A stretch of 64,000 nt of DNA. It comes from an uncultured Clostridiaceae bacterium. GTDB lineage: Bacteria > Bacillota > Clostridia > TANB77 > CAG-508. The position numbers and the translations under genes were made by a program. Below, in pieces: positions 1-10,001 of this stretch. Location: positions 1 to 64,000 of the forward strand of contig CANSJQ010000001.1 in assembly GCA_947647275.1 (NCBI GenBank). The letters are read 5' to 3'. The number at the start of each line of letters is the position of its first letter. Position 1 is the stretch's first letter. The notes under the pieces are model-generated. The model worked only from the letters and a program-made list of their open reading frames with translations. It was not told where the DNA came from and did no database searches.

Positions 1-807
1 GCAGATATTGCAGTATTTCCAGAAATGTGGAATACTGGATATGAAATGCTATTTGAAGGAGATTTAAAAGATCAAGTTAATATACCAGAAGAAAAGGTAA
101 ATAAATGGAATAGTAAAGCAATAGAAAATGACAATGAGTTTATTAATAAATATATAAATTTAGCAAAAGAACTTGGAATGGCAATAGCAATTACTTATTT
201 AGAAAAAACTGAACAAAAGCCTAGAAATACAGTTGTTATTATTGATAGAAAAGGAAAAATTATATTAAAATATTCAAAGGTACATACAGTTGATTCTAAA
301 ATGGAAGCATATACTCAATCTGGCACAGAATTTAAAAGTTGCGAGTTAGACTATGGTAGAGGAAAAGTAAAATTAGGCACAATGATTTGTTTTGACAGGG
401 ATTTTCCAGAAAGTGCAAGAATTTTAATGCTACAAGGAAGTGAAATTATACTTGTCCCAAATGCTTGTTATATGTCAAAAATAAGATTAGAACAATTAAA
501 AGTAAGAGCATATGAAAATATGGTAGGTATCGTAACTGTAAACTATGCAAACCATGGAGGAAAATCTTCAGCATATAGTCCAATAGTAAGAAACATAAAT
601 AAGCATGAATTAAATAGCGAAATGTTAGTAATGAATGACAAAGAAGAGATTAAAATTGCACAGTTTAATATGAGTGAAATTAGAGAATATAGAAGTAGAG
701 AAACTTTAGGAGATGCTTATAGGAAACCTTATGCTTATAAACGATTAATAGAAGATAATGTACAAGAACCTTTTATAAGAAAAGATTCGAGAAGAAATTA
801 TAAGTAA
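1..807 (+). CDS. carbon-nitrogen hydrolase (nitrilase superfamily), 5' truncated by window edge
   Basis: Frame is open from base 1 (ADIAVFPEMWNTGYEM...); GTMICFDRDFPESAR and nitrilase-like NACYMSKIRLEQLKVRAYENMVGIVTVNYAN. Confidence 0.85.
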   Translation, partial: ADIAVFPEMWNTGYEMLFEGDLKDQVNIPEEKVNKWNSKAIENDNEFINKYINLAKELGMAIAITYLEKTEQKPRNTVVIIDRKGKIILKYSKVHTVDSKMEAYTQSGTEFKSCELDYGRGKVKLGTMICFDRDFPESARILMLQGSEIILVPNACYMSKIRLEQLKVRAYENMVGIVTVNYANHGGKSSAYSPIVRNINKHELNSEMLVMNDKEEIKIAQFNMSEIREYRSRETLGDAYRKPYAYKRLIEDNVQEPFIRKDSRRNYK

Positions 808-824
808 GAATTTATAGGAGAAAG

Positions 825-1664
825 TTGATGGATATAGAAAAAATAATTAAAAATAGTATAGTCAATTTTGATGGAAAAATAGCAATATATTATGATGATT
901 TAAAAGGAAATACAATAAAAATAAATGAAAATGAAAAATATAATTCTGCAAGTTGCATAAAAATATTTATTCTAATTGAATTGTTCAATCAAATTAATAA
1001 AGGAGTAATAAATCGTGACAAAGAACTAAAATATGAAGAAAAGGACTATGTAAATGGTAGTGGCATTTTAAGGTATTTAAGTAAAGGAATAAAACTTCCA
1101 ATATTAGATATTGCAACACTAATGATGATTATAAGTGATAATGTTGCTACTAATATATTGATAGACTTCTTAGGAATAGAAAATATAAATAAAAATATAG
1201 AAAATATAGGATGCAACAACACAAAACTATATAGTAAATTTAAGTCAGTTGAAAATGAAATATTTTCAGAAACTACAGCTTATGACTATTATTTAGTATG
1301 GAAAAGATTAAACAATTATGAATTATTTAATAAAGAAATAACACAAGAAATAATAAGTATTATGAAGAATCAAAAATATCATGAAATGGTTGGAGATGGA
1401 ATTGATAAGGTTTATAAAGAAATAGAAAAACCAATTGTTAATTATATAGTAAGTAAAAGTGGAAAATATGAATCAGTAAGAAATGATGGTGGAATAGTAT
1501 CAACAATATATGGTAATTATATTTTAACAATTATGATAAAAGATTTTAAAGATACAAATTACTTGAATGATGAGTATGTTTATAATATGGGAAGAAAGAT
1601 AAGTAATATAATATTTAATGAATATATGAGAAATCGGACAAAAATAAAAGTAATAGATAATTGA
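825..1664 (+). CDS. serine hydrolase / class A beta-lactamase-like protein
   Basis: SxxK (SASCIKIF), SDN (IISDNVATN) and KSG (VSKSGKYESVRNDGGIV) motifs. In-frame CGG at 1635-1637, nine codons before the stop. Confidence 0.8.
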   Translation: MMDIEKIIKNSIVNFDGKIAIYYDDLKGNTIKINENEKYNSASCIKIFILIELFNQINKGVINRDKELKYEEKDYVNGSGILRYLSKGIKLPILDIATLMMIISDNVATNILIDFLGIENINKNIENIGCNNTKLYSKFKSVENEIFSETTAYDYYLVWKRLNNYELFNKEITQEIISIMKNQKYHEMVGDGIDKVYKEIEKPIVNYIVSKSGKYESVRNDGGIVSTIYGNYILTIMIKDFKDTNYLNDEYVYNMGRKISNIIFNEYMRNRTKIKVIDN

Positions 1665-1680
1665 TAAAAAGGAGAAGAAC

Positions 1681-2433
1681 ATGATAAAACTAAATAATAA
1701 TGAAATGAATAAAATAGAACATTTATTTAATGATATAAAATTTTATATGGGTAAATCGGTTTTAGATGGGCTTATGGGAGAAGCATATACTGATAATTTA
1801 GAAAATCCCACGATTGCATATTTATTAGTTAGACAATATTGTTTTATAAATGGTAATAGTAACTCAGTATTGGCAAAACAAGTATTAAAAACACTTCCAA
1901 AGACTTGTAAAAGAATTATTGCAAAAGATAACTGGAATAATGTTATTGAAAGTACATATAATGATTTTGAAAAGAGTAATAGATATTCTTTAAAAAAGGA
2001 AAAAGATATATTTAATAAACAAAGGCTAAAAGAATTTTGTAAAAATTTAAGTAGCGAATATGAAGTAAAAACAATTGATGAAAGAATATATAAACTAATT
2101 AAAGCAGATGATGAAGATCCTAAACAAATGAAAATAACAGATGATTATATGAACAAAGGAATAGGAGTATGTTGTTTTAGAGATGATGAAATTGTTGGAA
2201 TATGTAGTTCAAATATTATTTACAAAGATGGCATAGAGATTAATATAAGAGTCAAAGAAGGATATAAACATAAAGGAATAGGAACTGCAATGGCATCAAA
2301 ATTAATACTAATGTGTTTAGAAAAAGGAATATATCCTAGTTGGGATGCTGCAAATTTAACTTCATTAGAATTAGCTAAGAAATTAGGTTATAACTATGAT
2401 TCTGAATATACCATATATAAAATTAATGAATAA
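1681..2433 (+). CDS. GNAT family N-acetyltransferase
   Basis: C-terminal IRVKEGYKHKGIGTAMASKLILMCLEKGIYPSWDAANLTSLELAKKLGY is typical of the GNAT acetyl-CoA-binding region. Confidence 0.8.
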   Translation: MIKLNNNEMNKIEHLFNDIKFYMGKSVLDGLMGEAYTDNLENPTIAYLLVRQYCFINGNSNSVLAKQVLKTLPKTCKRIIAKDNWNNVIESTYNDFEKSNRYSLKKEKDIFNKQRLKEFCKNLSSEYEVKTIDERIYKLIKADDEDPKQMKITDDYMNKGIGVCCFRDDEIVGICSSNIIYKDGIEINIRVKEGYKHKGIGTAMASKLILMCLEKGIYPSWDAANLTSLELAKKLGYNYDSEYTIYKINE

Positions 2434-2436
2434 ATA

Positions 2437-2554
2437 AAATCCTATTAGATAATTCTAATGTGCTTTATAAAATCAAGTCAAGGTTAAATACATGTGCTAT
2501 CGCACAACCTTGACTTAATTTTAAAAACACATTAATTTTCAACTAATAGGATTT
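2437..2554. repeat. long imperfect inverted repeat (about 48-nt arms) with apical GTGC-TATC-GCAC hairpin
   Basis: AAATCCTATTAG...AATGTG...AAGTCAAGGTT pairs with AACCTTGACTT...CACATT...CTAATAGGATTT. Confidence 0.75.
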
Positions 2555-2925
2555 AAGGATAAGTATATTTAATCAAGTAAACATAAATATTACAAGAACA
2601 GAAATACCTCATTGAAAATGAGGGCAGGAAAGCATGCTTAACGCAATGCCTATACACATTGAAGGACAAGCCTTCAAGAGTTAATAAAGAAACAAAAATT
2701 TTAAGCAAATATGATGTAAAAATTCACCGAGTAAACTGGCTCAAACCCGCTATTCTTCGTTAAAATTGAAAATAGTGAATTGGAAAATTAAAAAAGTTCA
2801 CTTAGTGTACTTATATAAATCAAAAAATATACGTTTACAATAATGAAGCCAGATATTCATTGGAAGTTATCTAGACTTATGTTATCATAGTTGAAATAGA
2901 ATAGTAATTTGTAGGGAGAAATATT

Positions 2926-3401
2926 ATGGGATATATAAGTGATTTAAGAAAATATGTTGGTCATGAGCCAATACTTACTGCTGGAGTAGGATTATTTGTT
3001 TTCAATAATGAAGATAAGGTTTTAATGTAACTTAGAACTGATCATAATTCTTGGGGATTTTCAGGAGGAGCTATGGAACTTGGGGAAAGTTTTGAAGAGG
3101 TTGCAATAAGAGATTAAAAGAAGAAACTAATTTAAAAGCTGATGAATTAAAGTTAATTAAAGTTTTATCTGGGAAAGATACATATAGGGTATATCCAAAT
3201 GGAGATAAATTATATGACATTACAGCAATATTTGTAATAAAAAAATATCATAATGATTTAAAAGTAAATGATAATGAATCCAAAAAATTAGAATGGTTTA
3301 AAATAGATAATTTGCCAGAGAATATGACAGAATATACTAAAAATTATATAAAAAAGTTCGAAAATATTTTAGAAGAAGCTTTAGAAGAATTTGAAAGATA
3401 G
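2926..3401 (+). pseudogene. NUDIX hydrolase pseudogene
   Basis: MGYISDLRKYVGHEPILTAGVGLFVFNNEDKVLM*LRTDHNSWGFSGGAMELGESFEEVAIRD..KEETNLKADELK...; one nonsense codon (TAA) and one 1-nt deletion in 'agagattaaaag'. Confidence 0.85.
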
Positions 3402-3457
3402 TTAAACTACAAATTGTAGATTAAAGGATTTATGGTAATTTATATGGAGGAATATAT

Positions 3458-3541
3458 ATGAATATAAAAGTCGTTACAGGTGGAATCTTAGAAAAAGATG
3501 GAAAGTTTTTATTAGTTTTGAGAGAGAAGGGAAAAATGTAG
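3458..3541 (+). pseudogene. truncated NUDIX-like N-terminus
   Basis: MNIKVVTGGILEKDGKFLLVLREKGKM*, preceded by GGAGG; ends at the start of the NUDIX fold. Confidence 0.6.
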
Positions 3542-3670
3542 TATAATTTAATAATAAAAAATATGAATATTTGGAGATAAAACTTAAATAAAAGACTTTT
3601 TATAAGGGCTTTTATTTTTTTTTATGTTATGATAGAATATTAATTAATATAAGTGGATAGAGGAAAGCAA

Positions 3671-4114
3671 ATGACAGAGGTATATAGAGAAGCATTTACA
3701 GAAGTAAATGAAATTTTAAAGTATTTAAGTGAAAATTTATTAAGGAAAATTCCAAAGGAAATTATAGATAATATAAAAGAAAACATGTCTACATCATATG
3801 AATTAGAATATGATAATACTAAAGGGTTAAATGAACAAAATTTAAAACAAGAAACAAGAGCAATATTATCTGTAATATATAGGGATTATATTTGTGATGA
3901 AAATATAAAACAAGAAATAATACAAAAAGATAGAAAAGAATGGTTTGAATTAGAAAAAAAGAAAGGATATGGAAATACAAATATATTCAAGAAACAAAAT
4001 ATTCAAAATAAAGATATAGAAGAAAATAAAGCTTTACAAGTAGTAAGAAAACAAAATATTATTATAAAAATAATAGATAAGATAAAAATAATGTGGAGGA
4101 AAATACGTGGATAA
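3671..4114 (+). CDS. hypothetical protein
   Basis: Open ORF with agaggaaag RBS; overlaps the next start (possible coupling). Confidence 0.6.
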   Translation: MTEVYREAFTEVNEILKYLSENLLRKIPKEIIDNIKENMSTSYELEYDNTKGLNEQNLKQETRAILSVIYRDYICDENIKQEIIQKDRKEWFELEKKKGYGNTNIFKKQNIQNKDIEENKALQVVRKQNIIIKIIDKIKIMWRKIRG

Positions 4115-7100
4115 AACTAAAAAGTTTGAAACTGTAGTAAAATATTTAAAAAATGAGATTGATTATAACCAATTAGGAGATGAATTATTAGAAGGAAAAA
4201 ATATAGACTTTTTTGAGGATGACAATTATCAAAAATATAAGCAAGAAGAAATTAAATTATTTAAAGACCACGAATTTTATCAATATTTAATAGATAATGA
4301 TTGTCTAGTTATAGCAATGAAAGAACATACAAATATATTAAGCGATTATCTTAATACTCGTAATATACAATCTGATGAAGATTATATAGAAAGAAAACAA
4401 TTAATCGATGCAATTATCTCAATATCAGATAAAGACAAGCTAGATATATTGAATTGTACAGAAGAGGAAGAATATGAAGAAGAGATATTTTATAATCCTA
4501 TAACATCAAGAATGGATGCTGAAGTATTAAAAACTATTATTTTGTCACTATCAGAGGAAGAAAGAATAAGATTCTTGCTTAATTCAGACAATAGAAATTT
4601 ACATTTTAGAAGATTAAATGATGAAGATAAAATTGAAATATTTAATTCATTAAGCGAAGAAAATAAAATGAAAATATTCTCAGAAAATACCACTATTAGA
4701 GATGAGGATTGGTCATATACATTTATTCCCTTTTTACGTGGAAGCGATGAGGATATATATGTGAAATTAATAAAAGAACTTGGACTTGATTCAAAAATGA
4801 AAATACTTGTAAATGAAGAAAATAAATTTAATTATATATTACAAGTATTGAACAATGTATATTATTCAGAATATTCAGAAGATAATGGCTTAATAGATAT
4901 AATATTAGAACTTGATACTGAACAGAGAATTGAGATATTAAAAAACTCAAAAGGAAAATATGATAGTTTATTACAAATACTAAAAGAAAATAAAATTCAA
5001 GGTTTATTTTTTAGTATAGAATTTGTAAATGATGAAGTCATAAATATATTAAACAAATATATATTACATGAAACAGAAGAAAAAATAGAAAGTTTTGGAG
5101 AAAAATTAAAAAGAATTGCTAGTATTGATGAAAAAGTATTAAGTGTATATAGATTTGAATTGATCGATTATTTACAAAATGAAAGTGATGATAAAATACA
5201 ATTTTTAGAAGATAACTTAAGAAAATTAAAGAATATAAATGAAGATATATTAAGTACATGCGAATTTGAAATATTAACATTAAAATATAAAGATTTAAGT
5301 ACAAAATTGGATGTTATAACATGTGACTCAGGAGTGCAAAAAAAGATATTAAATTTAGGTGATAATAGATATGAAATATTAGTAAAAGTATTAGATATAG
5401 TAGAAAAAGATGATATAAAAGATTGGATTCCAATCATAGATAACTTGTTAGAAGGATTAAATAATAAAGAATATGAAGACTTATTAGAAAGCATAGAAAG
5501 TTCAAAACTAACAAATGAAAAGACAATTAGAAAGTTACTATATATACTTTCAAATCCAGAAAATATATTTGATATAAAAAGTATAGAAGAAGTAGAAAAT
5601 TTCAATAGAATAGAGTATGTAGAGAAAATCAAACAAGGAGAGATAAGCACAAAATATATTCGTAATTTAGATAAAATAGAAAAGTTACAATTATGTGTAT
5701 TAGAAAAGAAATATGGACAATCTTTAAAAGAAAGTATAAGGTTACTTAAAACATATGGTAACGATTTAGATGAATTTGAATTAAATGATGAAAGAGATGC
5801 AAAAGTAAAGGCATATCTTGAAGCAGTAAGAAATATTTTGAATACATATGATAAAAAAACTTTAGAAGAGCTATATAATAGTAATGAAAATTTACAAGAT
5901 AATTATTTATTTAGCAATATAATAGAAAGTGAAATTAGAACATATTTTGCAAGGCAATCTAACAAAGTATTATATAAAGTAAAAGATGAAGAGAAAATAG
6001 ATATTAACTTACCACTAGCTAAAGGAATAGAAATATATGATGCTGGAGAGAATTTTATAATTGAGTTAACTTCATTAGGTGCTTATAGTAAGTATGATAT
6101 TAATGCAAATTTTAATGATGAATGGAATAGAAAACTAATAAAATCGCATGGATTTTGTACTACTCCTATTGCAAATAATAATATGGCAACAGCAAGAATA
6201 AAGTATGTAGCTTTAGGATTCAACGATTTTGCAGAGAATTCTTTACTTTTATCAGCTCCATGGGATGTAGGGTCAACAAATGCAAATGAAGTGATGAATA
6301 CAAGTCAATATATTAAAGATGGGAGAATATTATATGATATCCCACATAAACAAATTGATAATATTAGACATACTCACCCAGAAAATGTAAGAGAAAGAAG
6401 AGCATTAGATAAAGGAAAAGTATATAAAAAACAACCAGCTTATATAGTTTATATTCCAGAAATTCCGTTAGAAAAATATATAGAATTACAAAAGCAAGGG
6501 AAACTAGATGATAGAGATGAACGAAATAAATTGTTAATAGAGTACACACAAAATGATAAAATATGGGAAAATTCTGTTAGAGCTTCGAGGGAATTTCTAG
6601 TAGAAACAGATGATGGAGAGATGAAACCATCGCCAATTGTTGTTTTAGATAGAACATATATTGCTATTAAAGAAAAGGAAAAGTTAGATGAGCTAGAGAG
6701 AAAATTAAAGGAAACAGGAAATCCAGATTTAATAAATAGAATAATAGTAGATTCGGAAAATAATAGAACAGGTAGCACTTTTTGTGATGAAATTAGGGAT
6801 AAACTATTTTCGCCACAAATATTACAAGATAGAATAGCAAGAATCGAAGAAATAATACAAGAATTAGAGAAAAAAGATAAAAAAATTGCAAATGAATGTA
6901 AGCAAATGTTAATAAAAACAACGATAGAAGAACAACAAAAATATGAATGCTTTGGGTATGACAAAGAATTAAAAACAAAAAGAGGATATAATCATAATGA
7001 ATATCTTAATAAATGGATTGAAGAATACAATAAACCTTATGATATAACAGAATTTAGAAACCAATGTTTAGGTGAAAATGGCAAGCAACAGGTAGCAAAG

Positions 7101-7829
7101 ATTGTTAGACAAATAGAAGAAATGCCAGAGTATCCAAATGAAGGAATTCATTCAAAAAGACATATTCAAAATGTAGTATTATTTTCATATATGATAGCAA
7201 ATAATGAAGGAAAGCTAGATGATGAAACTAAAAGTTTGTTATTACAAGCAGCAAAATATCATGATTCAGGAAGAAATGAAGAATTTCATAATGGAAGAAG
7301 AGCAGATGGAAAAGACGAACATGCTATATACAGTACAAGTGTTGCAAAGAAATATTTAGGCGAGCAAGGTATGGAAAAGAGCAAAATTGCTATGGTGAAT
7401 GTAGCAATTTTATATCATGAACATAATGAAAAAGATATAAATGAATTTGATGAAAAAGCATTTCAAAAAATGTGTTTAAGATATGGAGTTAGAGAGGAAG
7501 ATGTTGAAAATACTAGACTCATGTGTAAATACCTAAAAGATGCAGATACTTTAGATAGAGCAAGATTTAAAGGAAATGCTTCATTGAATCCAAGATATTT
7601 AAGAACAGATACAGCAAAATCATTAATAGGAGAAGCAAAAAGAATAAATGCAAGATATAGGGAACTAGATAGAGAAAATGAAGAAAAATCACTAATTCAT
7701 ATTATTGATGAAGATGAACTTAAAGAAAATAATAATAGAGTATCTGAAAACCAAAGAAGAGAAGCAACAGAGATTTTGAATACAATGATGAAAGAAAAAG
7801 AAGAAAAGGAGTTTAGAGGTAATGAATGA
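4107..7829 (+). CDS. large (1240 aa) protein with N-terminal helical repeats and C-terminal HD-type phosphohydrolase domain
   Basis: Single ORF; C-terminal SKRHIQNVVLFSYMIANN...AAKYHDSGRNEEF...DEHAIYST...ILYHEH...LKDADTLDRARF matches the HD pattern (H, HD, H, D). Confidence 0.75.
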   Translation: MDKTKKFETVVKYLKNEIDYNQLGDELLEGKNIDFFEDDNYQKYKQEEIKLFKDHEFYQYLIDNDCLVIAMKEHTNILSDYLNTRNIQSDEDYIERKQLIDAIISISDKDKLDILNCTEEEEYEEEIFYNPITSRMDAEVLKTIILSLSEEERIRFLLNSDNRNLHFRRLNDEDKIEIFNSLSEENKMKIFSENTTIRDEDWSYTFIPFLRGSDEDIYVKLIKELGLDSKMKILVNEENKFNYILQVLNNVYYSEYSEDNGLIDIILELDTEQRIEILKNSKGKYDSLLQILKENKIQGLFFSIEFVNDEVINILNKYILHETEEKIESFGEKLKRIASIDEKVLSVYRFELIDYLQNESDDKIQFLEDNLRKLKNINEDILSTCEFEILTLKYKDLSTKLDVITCDSGVQKKILNLGDNRYEILVKVLDIVEKDDIKDWIPIIDNLLEGLNNKEYEDLLESIESSKLTNEKTIRKLLYILSNPENIFDIKSIEEVENFNRIEYVEKIKQGEISTKYIRNLDKIEKLQLCVLEKKYGQSLKESIRLLKTYGNDLDEFELNDERDAKVKAYLEAVRNILNTYDKKTLEELYNSNENLQDNYLFSNIIESEIRTYFARQSNKVLYKVKDEEKIDINLPLAKGIEIYDAGENFIIELTSLGAYSKYDINANFNDEWNRKLIKSHGFCTTPIANNNMATARIKYVALGFNDFAENSLLLSAPWDVGSTNANEVMNTSQYIKDGRILYDIPHKQIDNIRHTHPENVRERRALDKGKVYKKQPAYIVYIPEIPLEKYIELQKQGKLDDRDERNKLLIEYTQNDKIWENSVRASREFLVETDDGEMKPSPIVVLDRTYIAIKEKEKLDELERKLKETGNPDLINRIIVDSENNRTGSTFCDEIRDKLFSPQILQDRIARIEEIIQELEKKDKKIANECKQMLIKTTIEEQQKYECFGYDKELKTKRGYNHNEYLNKWIEEYNKPYDITEFRNQCLGENGKQQVAKIVRQIEEMPEYPNEGIHSKRHIQNVVLFSYMIANNEGKLDDETKSLLLQAAKYHDSGRNEEFHNGRRADGKDEHAIYSTSVAKKYLGEQGMEKSKIAMVNVAILYHEHNEKDINEFDEKAFQKMCLRYGVREEDVENTRLMCKYLKDADTLDRARFKGNASLNPRYLRTDTAKSLIGEAKRINARYRELDRENEEKSLIHIIDEDELKENNNRVSENQRREATEILNTMMKEKEEKEFRGNE

Positions 7830-8233
7830 TGAAAATGCAAAAGAACAAGAGATTATTGATGAAGCTTATAAAGTTTCAAAAGAAATAAATGAAATATGTG
7901 ATAAAACTAGAAAAAAAGAATTTGGTAATGAAAACGAGAGATAGATCAAAAGGAACTTTAAATTTTAAAATCCTCTATGTAGATTGTAATGAGTATAGGA
8001 GATTAGGGATTGCAATGAAACTTATGAGATTTCTACGATATTTATATACTTTGGACTACACAACAACAAAATTTTGATAAAGAATTGCTAGGACAAGCTG
8101 CAAGACTAATTAAAGAAAAGAGATATTAAAAAATAAAACTTAATAAAAATGACCTTGTTGAATTAGAAAAATGTTTATGATAATATATATTAAATAGAAA
8201 ATTAACAAATAAAGAATTGAGGGGAATATAACT

Positions 8234-9294
8234 TTGAAACAAAGTAATAAAGATAAATTGAAACAAAAAAGAATTATCGAAAAAAAGAAAAAAGAAGAAC
8301 AACAAAGGATAATAAATAGACAGATTATAAAGACAATTTCTAATGAACAAATAATAGCACTTAAAAATTTTAATATTAGCACATTTTCAGATAAAGAAGT
8401 AAATAAAGAAGAAATGTTAAGTTGTTTGAGAGTACTTATTGAAATTATAATGAATTCCAGTTATCTTGACGAAGTTATAAGAATGACAAGACAAAATGTT
8501 TCTAGTACTTGGTTTGATAAAGAAGTAAATGAAGAATTTATAAGAGAAATATTATTAAAAGAATTAGAAACAGCAAGAGCAAGCTCAAATGAAAGTATAG
8601 CTTTAAAATTATGTTTTTGGGCTAATAGGATTGCTCATCATCTTGAAAATGAAGTGATTCAAAAACAGCCAAAACATAAAATGAATGAAATATATATATA
8701 CAATATTTTCTAAATCCTAAATATCATTATGATTTGCTTAATGTGCGAGATATAAATAATGGAACTATTTCGCCTGAAATAGTTAAAAGATTAGAGGAGA
8801 TAGTAATCAAAGAATGTACAACATTATGTGATATTGATACAGTAGAAAAATTAAATAATTTGTTTTTAGGACTTAGTATTAGAAATGAATTATGGACTCT
8901 AAAACAACAAATGATAAAATCCATTATTTTAAATATATCAAGAAATGATACTTCTAATGTAAAAGTAACTGCATTAAATGAAAAAAAAGATTTATCTATT
9001 AGTGGTAGTGAAACTATAAGACTCATAATACGAGAAATTAATGGTATTGCTCCAGTAGTAATGCATTGTGATAAAGAAAATGTTGATAACTTTTTACAAC
9101 AAAACGGTATTCAACCAATAGCTTTGGAGACATCTAATAAGATTATAGAATTTGCAAAAAACGGAAAAGTGGGAATTCATTTTATATTAGATGAAGAAGG
9201 TAGTGAAGTTTTAGAATATGAAGCTGATGAAAATGCCAAAGCTAGAATATTAAATGATATTGTGTATAGAGGTGATATTGAAGATGGAAGGTAA
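8234..9294 (+). pseudogene. hypothetical gene apparently split by a frameshift in an (AT)n tract
   Basis: ORFs 8234-8713 and 8734-9294; removing 2 nt from the 8690-8700 atatatatata tract gives continuous ...KMNEIYIQYFLNPKYHYDLLNVRDINNG.... Confidence 0.55.
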
Positions 9295-9577
9295 TCCTAT
9301 ATTAAAAATGATAAAAAGTAATGATTGTAAAAGTGCTTTAAAGGAAATGGAAAATATACTAAAAAAAATATTATTAGATAAATTAGCCAAAGAAAAAAAT
9401 ATAAATATTCATTTTAGAGAGAATGATTTTATTTTGATATTGGATTTTTGCATAAAAAATTTTACAGAATATTATGATATACTAACATATTTAAGAAATT
9501 TATATTTTTTTTCAGAAAAGTCAGATTCCGAAAAGTTATATGAGTTAGCAAATATCTATGAGATTATATCCGAATAA
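9284..9577 (+). CDS. hypothetical protein
   Basis: ORF overlapping the end of the preceding one (MEGNPILKMIKSNDCKSALKEMENIL...). Confidence 0.5.
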   Translation: MEGNPILKMIKSNDCKSALKEMENILKKILLDKLAKEKNINIHFRENDFILILDFCIKNFTEYYDILTYLRNLYFFSEKSDSEKLYELANIYEIISE

Positions 9578-9593
9578 AATGTTAATTAATTTA

Positions 9594-9846
9594 AAATGGA
9601 ATTGGTAAAACTACAATTGCGGAGAAGTACCAAAATCGAATATCGTATATGTTTTCTGGCAGTAGAGTGCAAACAAGATTACCTTGACAGATATATGGAA
9701 AGAGCAATTAGTAGGCTTTTGTAGAATTGATTAAGTCTAACTTTGAAACATAGGTAAAGGATTTGATGGACTGTTCACAACAAAAGCTTATAATGAAACC
9801 ATTACAACATCTTAAAGAGATAATCAAAGAAAATGGATTAATATAA
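9594..9846 (+). pseudogene. decayed fragment with Walker A-like segment
   Basis: Reading through gives NGIGKTTIAEKYQNRISYMFSGSRVQTRLP then stops; no intact ORF. Confidence 0.4.
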
Positions 9847-10001
9847 GCATAATAATACCAAAAAAGAATGTACTAGAAGATAAGATTTTTTCTAGTACAT
9901 TCTAATTATTTTAGAGAGAATAAAAGGAAGAAAAAGGGAATTACTCTTTTTTTATTGTGAACTTTTTGGGATTCACTTCATTTTTTCGTTAATCTTTTAG
10001 T

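Noticed and set aside
1635-1637. CGG in the beta-lactamase-like gene as a ninth shift site
   Set aside because: Both frames terminate within a few codons and the C-terminus is not conserved, so it is uninformative.
2926-3401. NUDIX pseudogene as another recoding case
   Set aside because: Its lesions are a CAA-to-TAA type stop and a single-base deletion, with no CGG; simple decay.
5168-5650. Long minus-strand ORFs inside the 1240-aa gene and similar antisense ORFs throughout (for example 38495-38896, 57853-58341, 51756-52271)
   Set aside because: They mirror AT-rich coding sequence on the opposite strand, have low-complexity L/F/S/I composition, lack RBSs and overlap confident genes.
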